From contig NZ_JACHIS010000001.1 in assembly GCF_014203365.1 (NCBI RefSeq), forward strand, positions 1,612,001 to 1,676,000: a DNA stretch of 64,000 nt, in the 5' to 3' direction. The notes beneath the pieces were generated by a model, which did not search any database, was not told where the DNA came from, and was given only the letters and a program-made list of their open reading frames with translations. Positions 15,567 to 23,080 of the stretch are shown in pieces. The position numbers were made by a program, and so were the translations under genes. Within the stretch, counting starts at the first letter, position 1. Every line of letters begins with the position of its first letter. The stretch comes from Actinoalloteichus hymeniacidonis (GTDB taxonomy: Bacteria > Actinomycetota > Actinomycetes > Mycobacteriales > Pseudonocardiaceae).

Positions 15567-16421
15567 ATGGCGGAATCCACACCGGAGATGACCCGAGATT
15601 CCCATCTCGTCGCCGAGGGAATGTCGGATAGACGAGCAGCCTGCGTTGTCGGCGACAGATTCATCGCACTCACCGAGATCGAGGAAGTCCAGACGGTCAG
15701 CCAGTTCGTCGCTGCCCTGCGGCGCGGCGAACCCGTGCCGGAGCGCGTCCTAGCCGTCCAGGGCGTCTCGCAGTTCGAGCTGGACTACCTGCGCGAAGAG
15801 TTGAACAAACGGCAGGCGGCGGGCACCGAGATCGTGCCGCCGGTCTCGCCTCGCCTGGGCCGGGGCATCGTGCACAAGCAGCGCGAACCCAACGTCCTGC
15901 TCGCCGATCTGACCGCGACCGGGCCCGCCTCCTACACCGCGGGCCTGTGGTTGCACGTGGACAACGAGTTGTTCGGCGATCACCAGACCGGACAACACGT
16001 TCAAGGCATCGTCATCATCGAGGCATTACGACAGATGTTCATCGCCGTCTTCGAGATGGAATACGGACGACGGCATCAGGACCGCGATTTCTACGTGGTC
16101 TGGGATTCGATCGACATCACCTTCCTGTCATTTCTGTTCCCACTCCCCGCCACGATTCACTGCGACATCGTCGAAGCCGACCTCTCCGACGAATCCAGGG
16201 CCGGCTATCGGATGCGGATGCGGGTGCTGCAGAGCGAGGTATGCGCGGCCGAGGCCACCGTGCGGTTCGGCGGCTACGACCACGACCGGATCGAGGCGGC
16301 CGAAGCCAAGCGGGCTCGCCGTGCCGTGCACGACTTCCTGCGCAGTCGGATCGCCCCGGCCCAACCGGTCGCCCCCGCGCAGCCGGTCGCCCCCGCGCAG
16401 CCGGTGGGGGTGACCTCATGA
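15567..16421 (+). CDS. AfsA/ScbA-like hot-dog protein (butyrolactone/butenolide-type synthase candidate)
   Basis: 284 residues, ATG 15567, AAGGAG nine bases upstream. The AfsA hot-dog signature is clear: GIVHKQREPNVLLAD (100-114), then LFGDHQTGQHVQGIVIIEALRQMFIAV (135-161), and a second half with VVWDSIDITFLSFLFPLP. A-factor synthase and MmfL-type proteins join a beta-ketoacyl thioester to dihydroxyacetone phosphate. This protein has one clear copy of the domain, not an obvious tandem, so it may be a divergent branch with another condensation. The C-terminus ends in three repeats of AQPVAP. The gene opens an operon with phosphatase, small protein and ketosynthase III, which would supply the acyl donor and remove the phosphate. 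Confidence 0.85.
   Translation: MAESTPEMTRDSHLVAEGMSDRRAACVVGDRFIALTEIEEVQTVSQFVAALRRGEPVPERVLAVQGVSQFELDYLREELNKRQAAGTEIVPPVSPRLGRGIVHKQREPNVLLADLTATGPASYTAGLWLHVDNELFGDHQTGQHVQGIVIIEALRQMFIAVFEMEYGRRHQDRDFYVVWDSIDITFLSFLFPLPATIHCDIVEADLSDESRAGYRMRMRVLQSEVCAAEATVRFGGYDHDRIEAAEAKRARRAVHDFLRSRIAPAQPVAPAQPVAPAQPVGVTS
16351..16404 (+). repeat. 18-base tandem repeat (three units) in the AfsA C-terminus
   Basis: Three consecutive 18-base units (16351-16368, 16369-16386, 16387-16404) each encode APAQPV. Units two and three differ by one base, the first by a few more, so the last duplication is recent. The repeat codes a flexible Pro/Ala tail and is probably length-variable between strains. Confidence 0.85.
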
Positions 16422-17101
16422 GCGGATCCGCCCGAGTGGCCGCGGTGTTCGACGTCGATGAGACCGTGCTGTCGGTCAAGAGCATGGTGGACTTCCTGCG
16501 GTTCTACCTCGACGAGACCGAGATCCCCGCGGGTTCGAAGCAGGCGGGTCTGCTCGCGGAGTTCCAGGCGGCGCTGACGGACGACCGCGAGCCACGGGAG
16601 CAGCTGAACCGGCGCTACTACCGGGTGTACACCGGCGAACGAGCCGATCGACTGCGCGAGCTCGGCGCCAGATGGTTCGCGCAACGCCGGGCCGCACCCG
16701 GCTTCGTCAACGCCCGGATCGTGGCCACCCTGCTGCGCCATCGACTCGCCGGACACCTGGTGGTGGCCGTATCGGGATCGTTCGGGGCCTGCCTCGAACC
16801 GCTTCGGGCCGCCCTGGGCATCGACCACGTGCTCTGCACCGAACCGATCGTCGACGTCGACGGCCGCCACACCGGGGAGATCGTCAGAAGCCTCATCGGC
16901 GACGGTAAACCCGCCGCACTGCGCAGGCTGGCGGCGGCGGAGAACATCGCGCTGCCGTTGAGCTTCGGCTATGCCGATCACATCAGCGACGTGCCGTTGC
17001 TCGAACTCGTCGGACATCCCGTCGCGGTCCACCCGGACGCCCGCCTCGCCGCACATGCTCAGCGGCTCGGCTGGGCCCGGATCTCACCAGCACCGCGGTG
17101 A
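16418..17101 (+). CDS. HAD-superfamily phosphatase, HAD-IB (SerB-like)
   Basis: 227 residues from ATG 16418, which overlaps the AfsA stop (ATGA). Catalytic loop AAVFDVDETVLS (Asp 12 nucleophile, Asp 14 acid), motif II VVAVSGSFGA, motif III Lys in IGDGKPAALRRL, and motif IV FGYADHISDVPLLEL. The pattern and the helical cap after motif I are those of HAD-IB phosphoserine-phosphatase-like enzymes. In this operon the natural role is removal of the phosphate left from a dihydroxyacetone-phosphate-derived intermediate, as MmfP does in methylenomycin furan synthesis. That assignment is inference from context. A longer upstream reading frame overlapping AfsA is a shadow. Confidence 0.87.
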   Translation: MSGSARVAAVFDVDETVLSVKSMVDFLRFYLDETEIPAGSKQAGLLAEFQAALTDDREPREQLNRRYYRVYTGERADRLRELGARWFAQRRAAPGFVNARIVATLLRHRLAGHLVVAVSGSFGACLEPLRAALGIDHVLCTEPIVDVDGRHTGEIVRSLIGDGKPAALRRLAAAENIALPLSFGYADHISDVPLLELVGHPVAVHPDARLAAHAQRLGWARISPAPR

Positions 17102-17295
17102 TGGCGGCCGGGTACTGCACCTGCGGTTGTGCCGTCGCCGCGTGGTCGCTGGGCGCGCCATCGGTGCCCACTGCGCGCGAGGTCGGCCTCACCGTCGCCG
17201 ACCTGAGCGGGCGGCCGCCTTCGCCTCGCATCCACAACCCCGGGCTCGATCCAAGCGCCTTCGATGAACTCGATGAGCTGGAGGACCACCGATGA
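17101..17295 (+). CDS. 64-residue protein of unknown function inside the AfsA operon
   Basis: Start ATG 17101 overlaps the HAD stop (TGATG) and its own stop overlaps the ketosynthase start (ATGA), so it is translationally coupled on both sides, strong evidence that it is a real gene. It begins MAAGYCTCGCAVAAW, with a CxCxC cluster that could bind metal or form a thiol site. It continues with a Pro-rich middle (SGRPPSPRIHNPGLDP) and an acidic end (FDELDELED). There is no membrane span and no acyl-carrier DSL motif. I do not recognise the family. It could be a scaffold or metal-carrying accessory for the synthase or ketosynthase. Confidence 0.75.
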   Translation: MAAGYCTCGCAVAAWSLGAPSVPTAREVGLTVADLSGRPPSPRIHNPGLDPSAFDELDELEDHR

Positions 17296-18305
17296 CCATG
17301 ACGTTGCCGACCAACACCCTGCCGGACCGGCTCACCACCGAGGTCGGCACGCTGGGCTGGGGCTGCTATCTGCCCGACCGACTCGTGACCAACGACGAGG
17401 TCGCCCGCCCCGCAGGCGTGGACGCGAGCTGGATCGAGCGCAAGACCGGCATTCGGCTACGCAGACGGGCCGCCTCGCACGAGGCCGCGTCCGACCTGGC
17501 CACCGACGCGGCCCGGCACGCACTGGCGCAAGCGGGCGTGCGGGCGGAGGACCTCACGGCGATCGTCCTGGCCACCTCCACCCCGGACCATCCACAGCCG
17601 CCCACCGCCTGCCTGGTTCAGGAGAGACTCGGCGCCACCTCGGCGGCCGCCTTCGACCTCAACGCCGTGTGCAGCGGATTCGTCTTCGCCCTCGGGGTGG
17701 CGCGGGACATGCTCGCGGCCACCGGCGGTCTGGCGTTGGTCATCGGTGTCGACGTCTACTCGCGCATCCTGGACCCCGCCGACCGCAAGACCGCGATCCT
17801 CTTCGGCGACGGGGCCGGTGCCGCGATCCTCGGACCGGTTCCCGGTGGTCGAGGCGTGCAGGCGATCCGCCTGCTCAGCACCGGCAGCGAGAACCAACTG
17901 ATCCGGGTGCCCGCGGGCGGCAGTCGGATTCCGGCGACCGAGGAATCCGTTCGCGCCGGTCAACACTGGTTCACCATGGACGGTCGAGGCGTGCGCGACT
18001 TCGTCGAGGAACGGGTGCCCGCCGCGTTGACCTCCTTCCTGACCGACTCGGGAGTGGCACCCGGCGAGGTGCGACACCTGGTGACCCACCAGGCCAACGG
18101 TCGGATGATCGACGAGCTCGTTCCCCGCCTCGGCCTGCCCGCAGCCGAGGTCCACCAGAGTGTGCAGCGCTACGGCAATACCGGAGCCGCCTCCATTCCG
18201 ATCACCCTCGCCGAGGCCGCCGATTCCATCGAACCGGGCGACGTGGTGCTGCTCGCCGGGTTCGGCGGCGGGATGGCGATGGGATTCGCGCTGTTGCGCT
18301 GGTGA
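17292..18305 (+). CDS. Beta-ketoacyl-ACP synthase III (KAS III / FabH-like)
   Basis: 337 residues, ATG 17292 (an ATG two codons later is possible). The catalytic triad is intact: Cys 127 in NAVCSGF, His 266 in VTHQANGRMID, Asn 296 in RYGNTGAASIP. The KAS III GDGAGAAILG motif is at about 172-181. The enzyme condenses an acyl-CoA starter with malonyl-ACP. It is not beside other fab genes but coupled to an AfsA-like synthase, so it most likely makes the beta-ketoacyl substrate for that enzyme. It differs from the methylenomycin furan locus, which relies on shared fatty-acid synthase. Other secondary-metabolism KAS III roles (acyl transfer) remain possible. Confidence 0.92.
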   Translation: MTMTLPTNTLPDRLTTEVGTLGWGCYLPDRLVTNDEVARPAGVDASWIERKTGIRLRRRAASHEAASDLATDAARHALAQAGVRAEDLTAIVLATSTPDHPQPPTACLVQERLGATSAAAFDLNAVCSGFVFALGVARDMLAATGGLALVIGVDVYSRILDPADRKTAILFGDGAGAAILGPVPGGRGVQAIRLLSTGSENQLIRVPAGGSRIPATEESVRAGQHWFTMDGRGVRDFVEERVPAALTSFLTDSGVAPGEVRHLVTHQANGRMIDELVPRLGLPAAEVHQSVQRYGNTGAASIPITLAEAADSIEPGDVVLLAGFGGGMAMGFALLRW

Positions 18306-18353
18306 TCGAGCCGGTGCGGCCGAGACTCGCACGTCGTCGAACCGGGCGCCTGC

Positions 18354-18379
18354 GCGTTCGAACAGCGTGGTTCGAACGC
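18354..18379. promoter_or_regulatory. Hairpin/double palindrome between the ketosynthase and the flavin monooxygenase
   Basis: GCGTTCGAAC (18354-18363) and GTTCGAACGC (18370-18379) are perfect arms with a 6-base loop. Each arm also contains the self-complementary octamer GTTCGAAC. It may be a transcription terminator for the four-gene operon or a dimer-of-dimers operator for the monooxygenase. The mycobacterial LexA box TCGAAC-N4-GTTCGA is similar, but here the spacer is six. Confidence 0.6.
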
Positions 18380-18494
18380 CCCGGCGCCTTCGAGTGCCGC
18401 CGGTTTCCCGTTCCGGCGGACGAATGAGGACACCCCGATCGGGTCGACCGATGTCGGGCATCGAACAAGCTCCACTGGCGAGGGAGAGAAAGCC

Positions 18495-20018
18495 ATGGAC
18501 GTCAACGCACACCCCGAGGTGTTGGTGATCGGAGCGGGCCCCAGCGGCCTGCTCGCCGCCTGTGAGCTGCTGCGCCGGGGCATCGGTGTGCGGCTCGTCG
18601 ACGCGGCCACCGCCCCGGTGAGCTATTCCAAGGCATTGTTGTTGTGGCCACGCACCGTCGACGTCCTCGAGAACCTCGGTGCGGGCCCGGCCGTGGAGAA
18701 ACACAGCGTCCGGATCAACTCGTTCCGCTACTACTCCGCGAAACGACAACTCGCCGACGTGCGGTTTCCCCCGGAACTGGCCGCGCGAGCGCTGCCGCAG
18801 CGCTACACCGAGGACATCCTGCGCGAGAGGCTGACCGCGCTCGGCGGCACCATCGAATACGGCGTCCGATTACTGGCCCTGGACCGGATGGACTTCTCCG
18901 GCGATCCCGCCGCCACCGACGGCGTCACCGCCGTGTTGGAACACGCCGACGGCCGGGTCGAACGCTGCACGGCCGACTGGCTGATCGGCGCGGACGGAGC
19001 GGGCAGTGCGGTGCGAGCCCAGCTCGGTCTGGCCTTCACCGGTTCCACCTATGCCAGCCGGTTCGTCCTCGGCGACGCTCACATCGAGGGCGGCCTTGCC
19101 GACGACGAGGCGCACTACTTCCAGTCGCCCGCAGGCGTGTTGGTGGTGGTGGCCCTGCCCGACGGGCTGTTCCGTTTCTTCGCCAGTGCACCGCCGGAGC
19201 AGCAGAACGGCCGGGTGGACCTGCCCCTGATCCAACGCATCGTCGACGAACGCGGGCCCGGCGGCATCCGACTCGTCGACCCGCAGTGGCTCAGCGGCTT
19301 TCGGGTGCACCGCAGGCAGGCCGACCGGTTCCAGCTGGGCCGGGTCTTCCTGGTGGGCGATGCCGCCCACGTGCACAGTCCGGCGGGCGGCCAGGGACTC
19401 AACACCGGTCTGCAGGACGGCCACAACCTCGCGTGGAAACTCGCCTCGGTGATCCACGACGAGGCCCCGATGTCGCTGTTGACCAGCTACGGCCCCGAAC
19501 GGCACACGGTTGCGGCGCAGGTGGTGCGGGATACCGACATCCAGACCCAGGCGTGGATGGCCCGAAACCCAGCGATCGTGGCGGGCCGGGACCTGCTGTT
19601 CCGGGCCGCGGACCGAGTGGGCCTCATCGAACGCGGCTATCTACCGATCATGGCGGGCAGGCGGTGGCGCTACCGGCCTGCGGATTCGGTCGCATTGCTG
19701 GCGCCGCAGCCCAACGAGGACCGGGGCGCACTACGGGTAGGAACCGCAGCCGGTCCGATCCTGCTGTCGCCCAAGGACGGACAACGGGACCTGCGGTGGA
19801 CCCTGCTGACCGAGGGCGTGTCCTGCCCGCCGCCTGCCCCCTCGGTCCGGGTGCTGCCCGCTCAAGGTAGGTGGGCGAACCTGTCGGGCTGCGCGCGGAC
19901 CGCCTTCGTGCTGGTGCGCCCGGACGGCGTGATCGCCGCACGAGGCCGGTCCGCCGAACTGACGAGGGCGTGTCGGTGGGTGGCGGATTTGTTGGAGGTC
20001 CCACAGACGCCGATGTAG
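18495..20018 (+). CDS. FAD-dependent monooxygenase, group A aromatic-hydroxylase type
   Basis: 507 residues. FAD-binding GxGxxG at 13-18 (VIGAGPSGLLAACEL), the DG motif LIGADGAGSAVR (164-174), and the GD motif VFLVGDAAHVHSPAGGQGLN (284-303) define the PF01494 family. The last ~110 residues resemble the thioredoxin-like C-terminal domain of phenol-hydroxylase-type members (LPAQGRWANLSGC ... FVLVRPDGVIAARG). It uses NAD(P)H and oxygen to hydroxylate, epoxidise or perform Baeyer-Villiger oxidation. It lies 189 bases after the ketosynthase on the same strand, beyond a hairpin, so it may belong to the locus as tailoring enzyme but could have its own promoter. AGGGAGAG precedes the ATG. Confidence 0.9.
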   Translation: MDVNAHPEVLVIGAGPSGLLAACELLRRGIGVRLVDAATAPVSYSKALLLWPRTVDVLENLGAGPAVEKHSVRINSFRYYSAKRQLADVRFPPELAARALPQRYTEDILRERLTALGGTIEYGVRLLALDRMDFSGDPAATDGVTAVLEHADGRVERCTADWLIGADGAGSAVRAQLGLAFTGSTYASRFVLGDAHIEGGLADDEAHYFQSPAGVLVVVALPDGLFRFFASAPPEQQNGRVDLPLIQRIVDERGPGGIRLVDPQWLSGFRVHRRQADRFQLGRVFLVGDAAHVHSPAGGQGLNTGLQDGHNLAWKLASVIHDEAPMSLLTSYGPERHTVAAQVVRDTDIQTQAWMARNPAIVAGRDLLFRAADRVGLIERGYLPIMAGRRWRYRPADSVALLAPQPNEDRGALRVGTAAGPILLSPKDGQRDLRWTLLTEGVSCPPPAPSVRVLPAQGRWANLSGCARTAFVLVRPDGVIAARGRSAELTRACRWVADLLEVPQTPM

Positions 20019-20043
20019 GCCAGCGAGATTCGGATGGGAGAGC

Positions 20044-20547
20044 TCATTCTCGGTAATGGTGTGAGAACTCCCAGGGCAGAAAGTCCTCGTCGGAGAAGAG
20101 CGCGTGGTAGACGCGGACATTCTCGGGGTCGGTGTAGTCGAGGGACATGGCCAGCGGTTGTTCAAGGGTCTCGCGATGCGGCAACGAGAATCCGTGGCTG
20201 GTGAGGAGAGCGATGACCTGCTGCTCCGTCGTATCGAGGTCGGTGGTCGACGGATGCAGCAGTCGTTCCCAGACGTCGCTGGTCCTGGCGAAGATCGCAA
20301 AAGGTGCGATCAACGACAGCTCCAGCGCCCATTCCTGGCCGCCGTGGGCGAGGAGATAGCCGAGACACACCATGTGATTGGAGTCGGTGTAGTCGGTCAA
20401 CAGAACGCCATCGAGGTGCGACACCTCGTCGATCAGGTCGGCATAGGGATTCGCACGCAGGCGCCTGCGTGGACGCGCGAGATCGGGACGGGTGAGGTCC
20501 CCGCCGTAGGCTCTGCTGATCAACTCGGTCAGGGTGGCATCGGTCAT
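20044..20547 (-). CDS. Hypothetical protein, candidate immunity protein
   Basis: 167 residues. No family is recognised with confidence. The middle is a soluble alpha/beta stretch rich in acidic and aromatic residues (LDGVLLTDYTDSNHMVCLGYLLAHGGQEWALEL, quoted in part by position 46-78), without membrane span or signal. Its start overlaps the stop of the upstream gene by four bases (ATGA), the usual tight coupling of toxin and immunity. The upstream product ends in a nuclease-like domain. I therefore propose an immunity role. That is inference from position, size and acidity. Confidence 0.6.
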   Translation of the reverse strand: MTDATLTELISRAYGGDLTRPDLARPRRRLRANPYADLIDEVSHLDGVLLTDYTDSNHMVCLGYLLAHGGQEWALELSLIAPFAIFARTSDVWERLLHPSTTDLDTTEQQVIALLTSHGFSLPHRETLEQPLAMSLDYTDPENVRVYHALFSDEDFLPWEFSHHYRE

Positions 20548-21206
20548 ACTTCTGGCTCGCTGTCTCGGGAGATCTCGGGGCCGCTGGGATGTCCGTGTAG
20601 GCGACCCTTGCGGTCGAGATGGACACGGACACGTGTTTGGTACCTGCCCGAACTGCTGACTCCGACCGGCACACCGAAATCACGGTCTCGGACGTAGGGG
20701 CGCTTGGAAGGTGTTCCCGAGAACCACGTCTGCATGGTCAGTCGATGTGCCGACTCGGCGTCAAAGAACGCCGACCCGCCATCCTCGCTCCGTATCCGCT
20801 CGGCGTACTCGCGTGTCCCGAGAACATGGCGCGCCTGCTTCTGCTTACTGACTCCCCTCGGTTGCTGCCGCTCCTCGAGGGAGGAAAGCGCCTCGGGATC
20901 GGAGTAGCCCGATGTAGGCACAGCCGTGGTCATCGAACCTTCGACTCCGAGTGAGGCGATTAGGTACTCGGTTACTCCTGCATCGACTGCGCCCCAGTGG
21001 CCTGCGGCTCGGCGAAGAGCATCGCGGGCGCTCACGAAGTGGATGACAGCTTCTTTCAGAGCGGAGTTGGTTGATTCAACTGCCAGATTCTGGGCGCGAC
21101 GTACTGCCTCGTCGACCGTGTGCGCTAGATCCAACGCGGGCGCAACAGGCAGTTCTTGTCGAACCCTGATGAGGGTTTGGGCGACATCCTCGGTCGATGC
21201 CCCCAT
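20544..21206 (-). CDS. Candidate polymorphic toxin (helical N-terminal region plus C-terminal toxin-like domain)
   Basis: 220 residues from ATG 21206, which overlaps the stop of the upstream gene (TGATG); the longer frame to 21266 would overlap that gene's coding part. Residues 1-95 are Ala-rich helices with the look of WXG/LXG-type secretion modules (ASTEDVAQTLIRVRQ ... AGHWGAVDAGVTEYL). After a short linker, the C-terminal ~85 residues (from HVLGTREYAERI on) contain GGSAFFDAESAHRLTMQTW, RDRDFGVPVG, and QTRVRVHLDRKGRLHGHPSG. This is the compact basic/His-containing architecture of secreted nuclease toxins. The exact toxin family is unidentified. The downstream overlapping gene would be its immunity partner. 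Confidence 0.62.
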   Translation of the reverse strand: MGASTEDVAQTLIRVRQELPVAPALDLAHTVDEAVRRAQNLAVESTNSALKEAVIHFVSARDALRRAAGHWGAVDAGVTEYLIASLGVEGSMTTAVPTSGYSDPEALSSLEERQQPRGVSKQKQARHVLGTREYAERIRSEDGGSAFFDAESAHRLTMQTWFSGTPSKRPYVRDRDFGVPVGVSSSGRYQTRVRVHLDRKGRLHGHPSGPEISRDSEPEV

Positions 21207-21457
21207 CACAGCATCTCCACGTAGGCAAGCAAGGCGCGTTGACCATTCTGAAGTGCCTCGGTACACACCAGGATCTCCTGGTCTGCCAACGTTGCCCGAG
21301 TCTGCGCTGCAAGCGCCGTTTCGGACGCAGTACCCGTGAACGTCTGCCCGAGGACGCCGGGAACATGCGCACTGTGATTGCGTAAATCAAGCGCTGTCAT
21401 GGGGTCGGCCAGCTCCAAGATTCCCGCCAGCTCTGTTTGTAGTGCGGCGACCGACAC
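21206..21457 (-). CDS. Small helical protein, possible export partner of the toxin candidate
   Basis: 83 residues from GTG 21457, chosen because GGGGGT lies just upstream; an ATG six codons earlier (21475) has no ribosome-binding site. The product is nearly all helix with no Cys and no membrane span (VAALQTELAGILELADPMTAL ... LVCTEALQNGQRALLAYVEML), similar in size to WXG100/ESX secretion partners but without a WXG motif. It is coupled to the toxin candidate by a one-base overlap. A chaperone or co-secreted partner role is inference. Confidence 0.55.
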   Translation of the reverse strand: MSVAALQTELAGILELADPMTALDLRNHSAHVPGVLGQTFTGTASETALAAQTRATLADQEILVCTEALQNGQRALLAYVEML

Positions 21458-21628
21458 GGCACCCCCTGTGATCATCTGGATACTACGAGTGGAGATTCTA
21501 GTCGGGAAGTTCTCCGACCGAGCTGGGCTTTCTCGCAGGCGCTGAGGAATGCAGGCCGCTCAGGTCTCGGGTGGAGCTGAGCGGCCAGCTCGGGCGCACT
21601 CCGCGATTCGCACACTTCTGCCAGTAGG

Positions 21629-22021
21629 TCAGCCGGATTCTTGGCTGCTCTCATCGTCGTCGTTCAGGGCCGTGGCCATCGTTGGGTCGTGCCAGATGAT
21701 GCGGGCGCTGATGTGGTCGGCGTGGTTGCGGAAGCCGCGTAGGGCGTTCTCTGGTTTGTCGAGCACCATGCGGCAGGTCCGGTCGGTGGAGACGAGTTCG
21801 GTGTGGTCTGGGAAGGCGAATCCCCAGGCTGCGATACGTGCGTCGACGCGTTCGCCGTACTCCTGGACGACGGCGAAGAGTCGGGGTGCTTCGTCGGCGA
21901 CGGTCTCGGCGAGGATCCGGACGAAGGTGGGCTCGTCGCACATGGGTTGGCGTGATGCGGCGTTTGCTGTGATCGATTCGGATTTGGTGGAAATTTCATT
22001 CTTCGACGGCTGCGCGGTCAT
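21629..22021 (-). CDS. Conserved hypothetical protein, divergent from the DUF5753 regulator
   Basis: 130 residues from ATG 22021, with AAGGAG five bases upstream; the in-frame GTG at 22027 overlaps that site. No known domain is recognised. The product is soluble with an aromatic/acidic core (ILAETVADEAPRLFAVVQEYGERVDARIAAWGFAF, about residues 37-71). It lies back to back with the XRE/DUF5753 gene across two GGGAAACCC sites and is probably a regulated target. Similar small genes commonly neighbour DUF397/DUF5753 systems in actinobacteria. Confidence 0.65.
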   Translation of the reverse strand: MTAQPSKNEISTKSESITANAASRQPMCDEPTFVRILAETVADEAPRLFAVVQEYGERVDARIAAWGFAFPDHTELVSTDRTCRMVLDKPENALRGFRNHADHISARIIWHDPTMATALNDDDESSQESG

Positions 22022-22095
22022 TCGCACTCCTTGTCATGCGACTCGATCGTGTCAACGATCTCCCCGTTACGGTCCCGGTAGCGGTAGCTTGAATT

Positions 22096-22125
22096 GGGAA
22101 ACCCAATCATCTCAACGGGAAACCC
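22096..22125. promoter_or_regulatory. Paired GGGAAACCC operator
   Basis: GGGAAACCC occurs at 22096-22104 (within the larger palindrome ATTGGG-AAA-CCCAAT) and again at 22117-22125. The copies are exactly 21 bases apart, two helical turns on the same DNA face. They lie in the divergent gap between the 130-residue gene and the XRE/DUF5753 gene, the expected place for autoregulation by that repressor. Confidence 0.7.
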
Positions 22126-22170
22126 ACTTTTTCACTCCGACGGATGTAAACCTTGATCAAATTGGGGAGC

Positions 22171-23043
22171 GTGGTCGCGTTGACCTCGGGTGTCAGTCCA
22201 ACCTTGCGGCTCTGGCAGGTCGCCGAGTCGTGCAAGAACTACCGCGACGCGGCGGGCCTGACGATCGAGGAGGCCGCCGAACGACTGCGGTCACGCTCGG
22301 CGCGTTGGTCGCGATCCAAGATCCAACGGCTGGAGACCCGGCTCTACGCGCCGCAACCTACCGAGATCGAGCAGCTGACCGCTGGTTATGGCGTGCCGGC
22401 GGACGAAGCAGCGGCGCTGGTACAGATGGCGCGTGAGGCTCGCCAGAAGGGTTGGTGGCAGACAAGCGCCATTCCGAAACATTTCCAGACCTTTGTAGGG
22501 CTGGAGGCGGCAGCGACCGAGATTCGGCAGTTCGACCTAGCCTTGATCCCCGGATTGCTCCAGACATCCGACTACGCGCGAGCGCTCATGGCAGCGATTG
22601 AACCAGCGACACCACCCGATGTTCTGGAACACCTGGTGGCGGGACGAATGTCCAGGCAACAAGTCCTGACGCGTGCTGATCCTCCGCACCTGTCGGTGAT
22701 CATGAGCGAAGCAGTCCTGCATTGCCAGGTAGGTTCCCGGCGGGTATGGCGCGGCCAGCTGGAACGCCTGCTCGAAGCGATCGATTCGCAGAACATCGTC
22801 ATACAGATTCTTCCGTTCACCGCAGGTCCGCATCCCGGTCTGGAGGGCTCCTTCGAGGTCCTGTCCTTGCCGGATCTCGCCTGTGATGTCGGCTTCGCCG
22901 AAGGCACGATCGGAAGCCTGTACATGGAGAGTCCAGAAGACGTCCGCCGCTGTGTGATGCGGTTCGCGACGTTGAGCACAGTCGCATTGCTGCCGGACGC
23001 CTCTGCGGCCCTTGTGTCCTCCGTGCTCAAGGAATATCAATAG
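22171..23043 (+). CDS. Helix-turn-helix XRE regulator with DUF5753 (Scr1/WhiJ-like)
   Basis: 290 residues if GTG 22171 is used; a TTG at 22153 would add six residues, and neither has a good ribosome-binding site. The N-terminal XRE HTH is YRDAAGLTIEEAAERLRSRSARWSRSKIQRLE. The DUF5753 domain follows with GWWQTSAIPKHFQTFVGLEAAA, LIPGLLQTSDYARALM, and ILPFTAGPHPGLEGSFEVL. Such proteins pair with small DUF397 proteins, which antagonise or modulate them, in development and antibiotic control (WhiJ, Scr1/Scr2 systems). The DUF397 gene is 37 bases downstream. The GGGAAACCC pair upstream is the probable binding site. Confidence 0.9.
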   Translation: MVALTSGVSPTLRLWQVAESCKNYRDAAGLTIEEAAERLRSRSARWSRSKIQRLETRLYAPQPTEIEQLTAGYGVPADEAAALVQMAREARQKGWWQTSAIPKHFQTFVGLEAAATEIRQFDLALIPGLLQTSDYARALMAAIEPATPPDVLEHLVAGRMSRQQVLTRADPPHLSVIMSEAVLHCQVGSRRVWRGQLERLLEAIDSQNIVIQILPFTAGPHPGLEGSFEVLSLPDLACDVGFAEGTIGSLYMESPEDVRRCVMRFATLSTVALLPDASAALVSSVLKEYQ

Positions 23044-23080
23044 GACTGTAGGCGGAAGGCCGATCGAACAGGTGGAATCC

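Noticed and set aside
18354-18379. LexA (SOS) box
   Set aside because: The TCGAAC/GTTCGA arms are separated by six bases where the known box has four, and the flanking gene is not a repair gene.
18365-18385. tRNA T-loop GGTTCGAA
   Set aside because: No T-stem pairing, no acceptor or anticodon arms around it.
17457-18749. 430-codon open frame on the minus strand
   Set aside because: Antisense to the ketosynthase and the monooxygenase start; product is low-complexity Gly/His/Asp.
21472-21654. 60-codon open frame upstream of the toxin unit
   Set aside because: Overlaps the next start (ATGA) but has no ribosome-binding site and no coding-like composition; left out.
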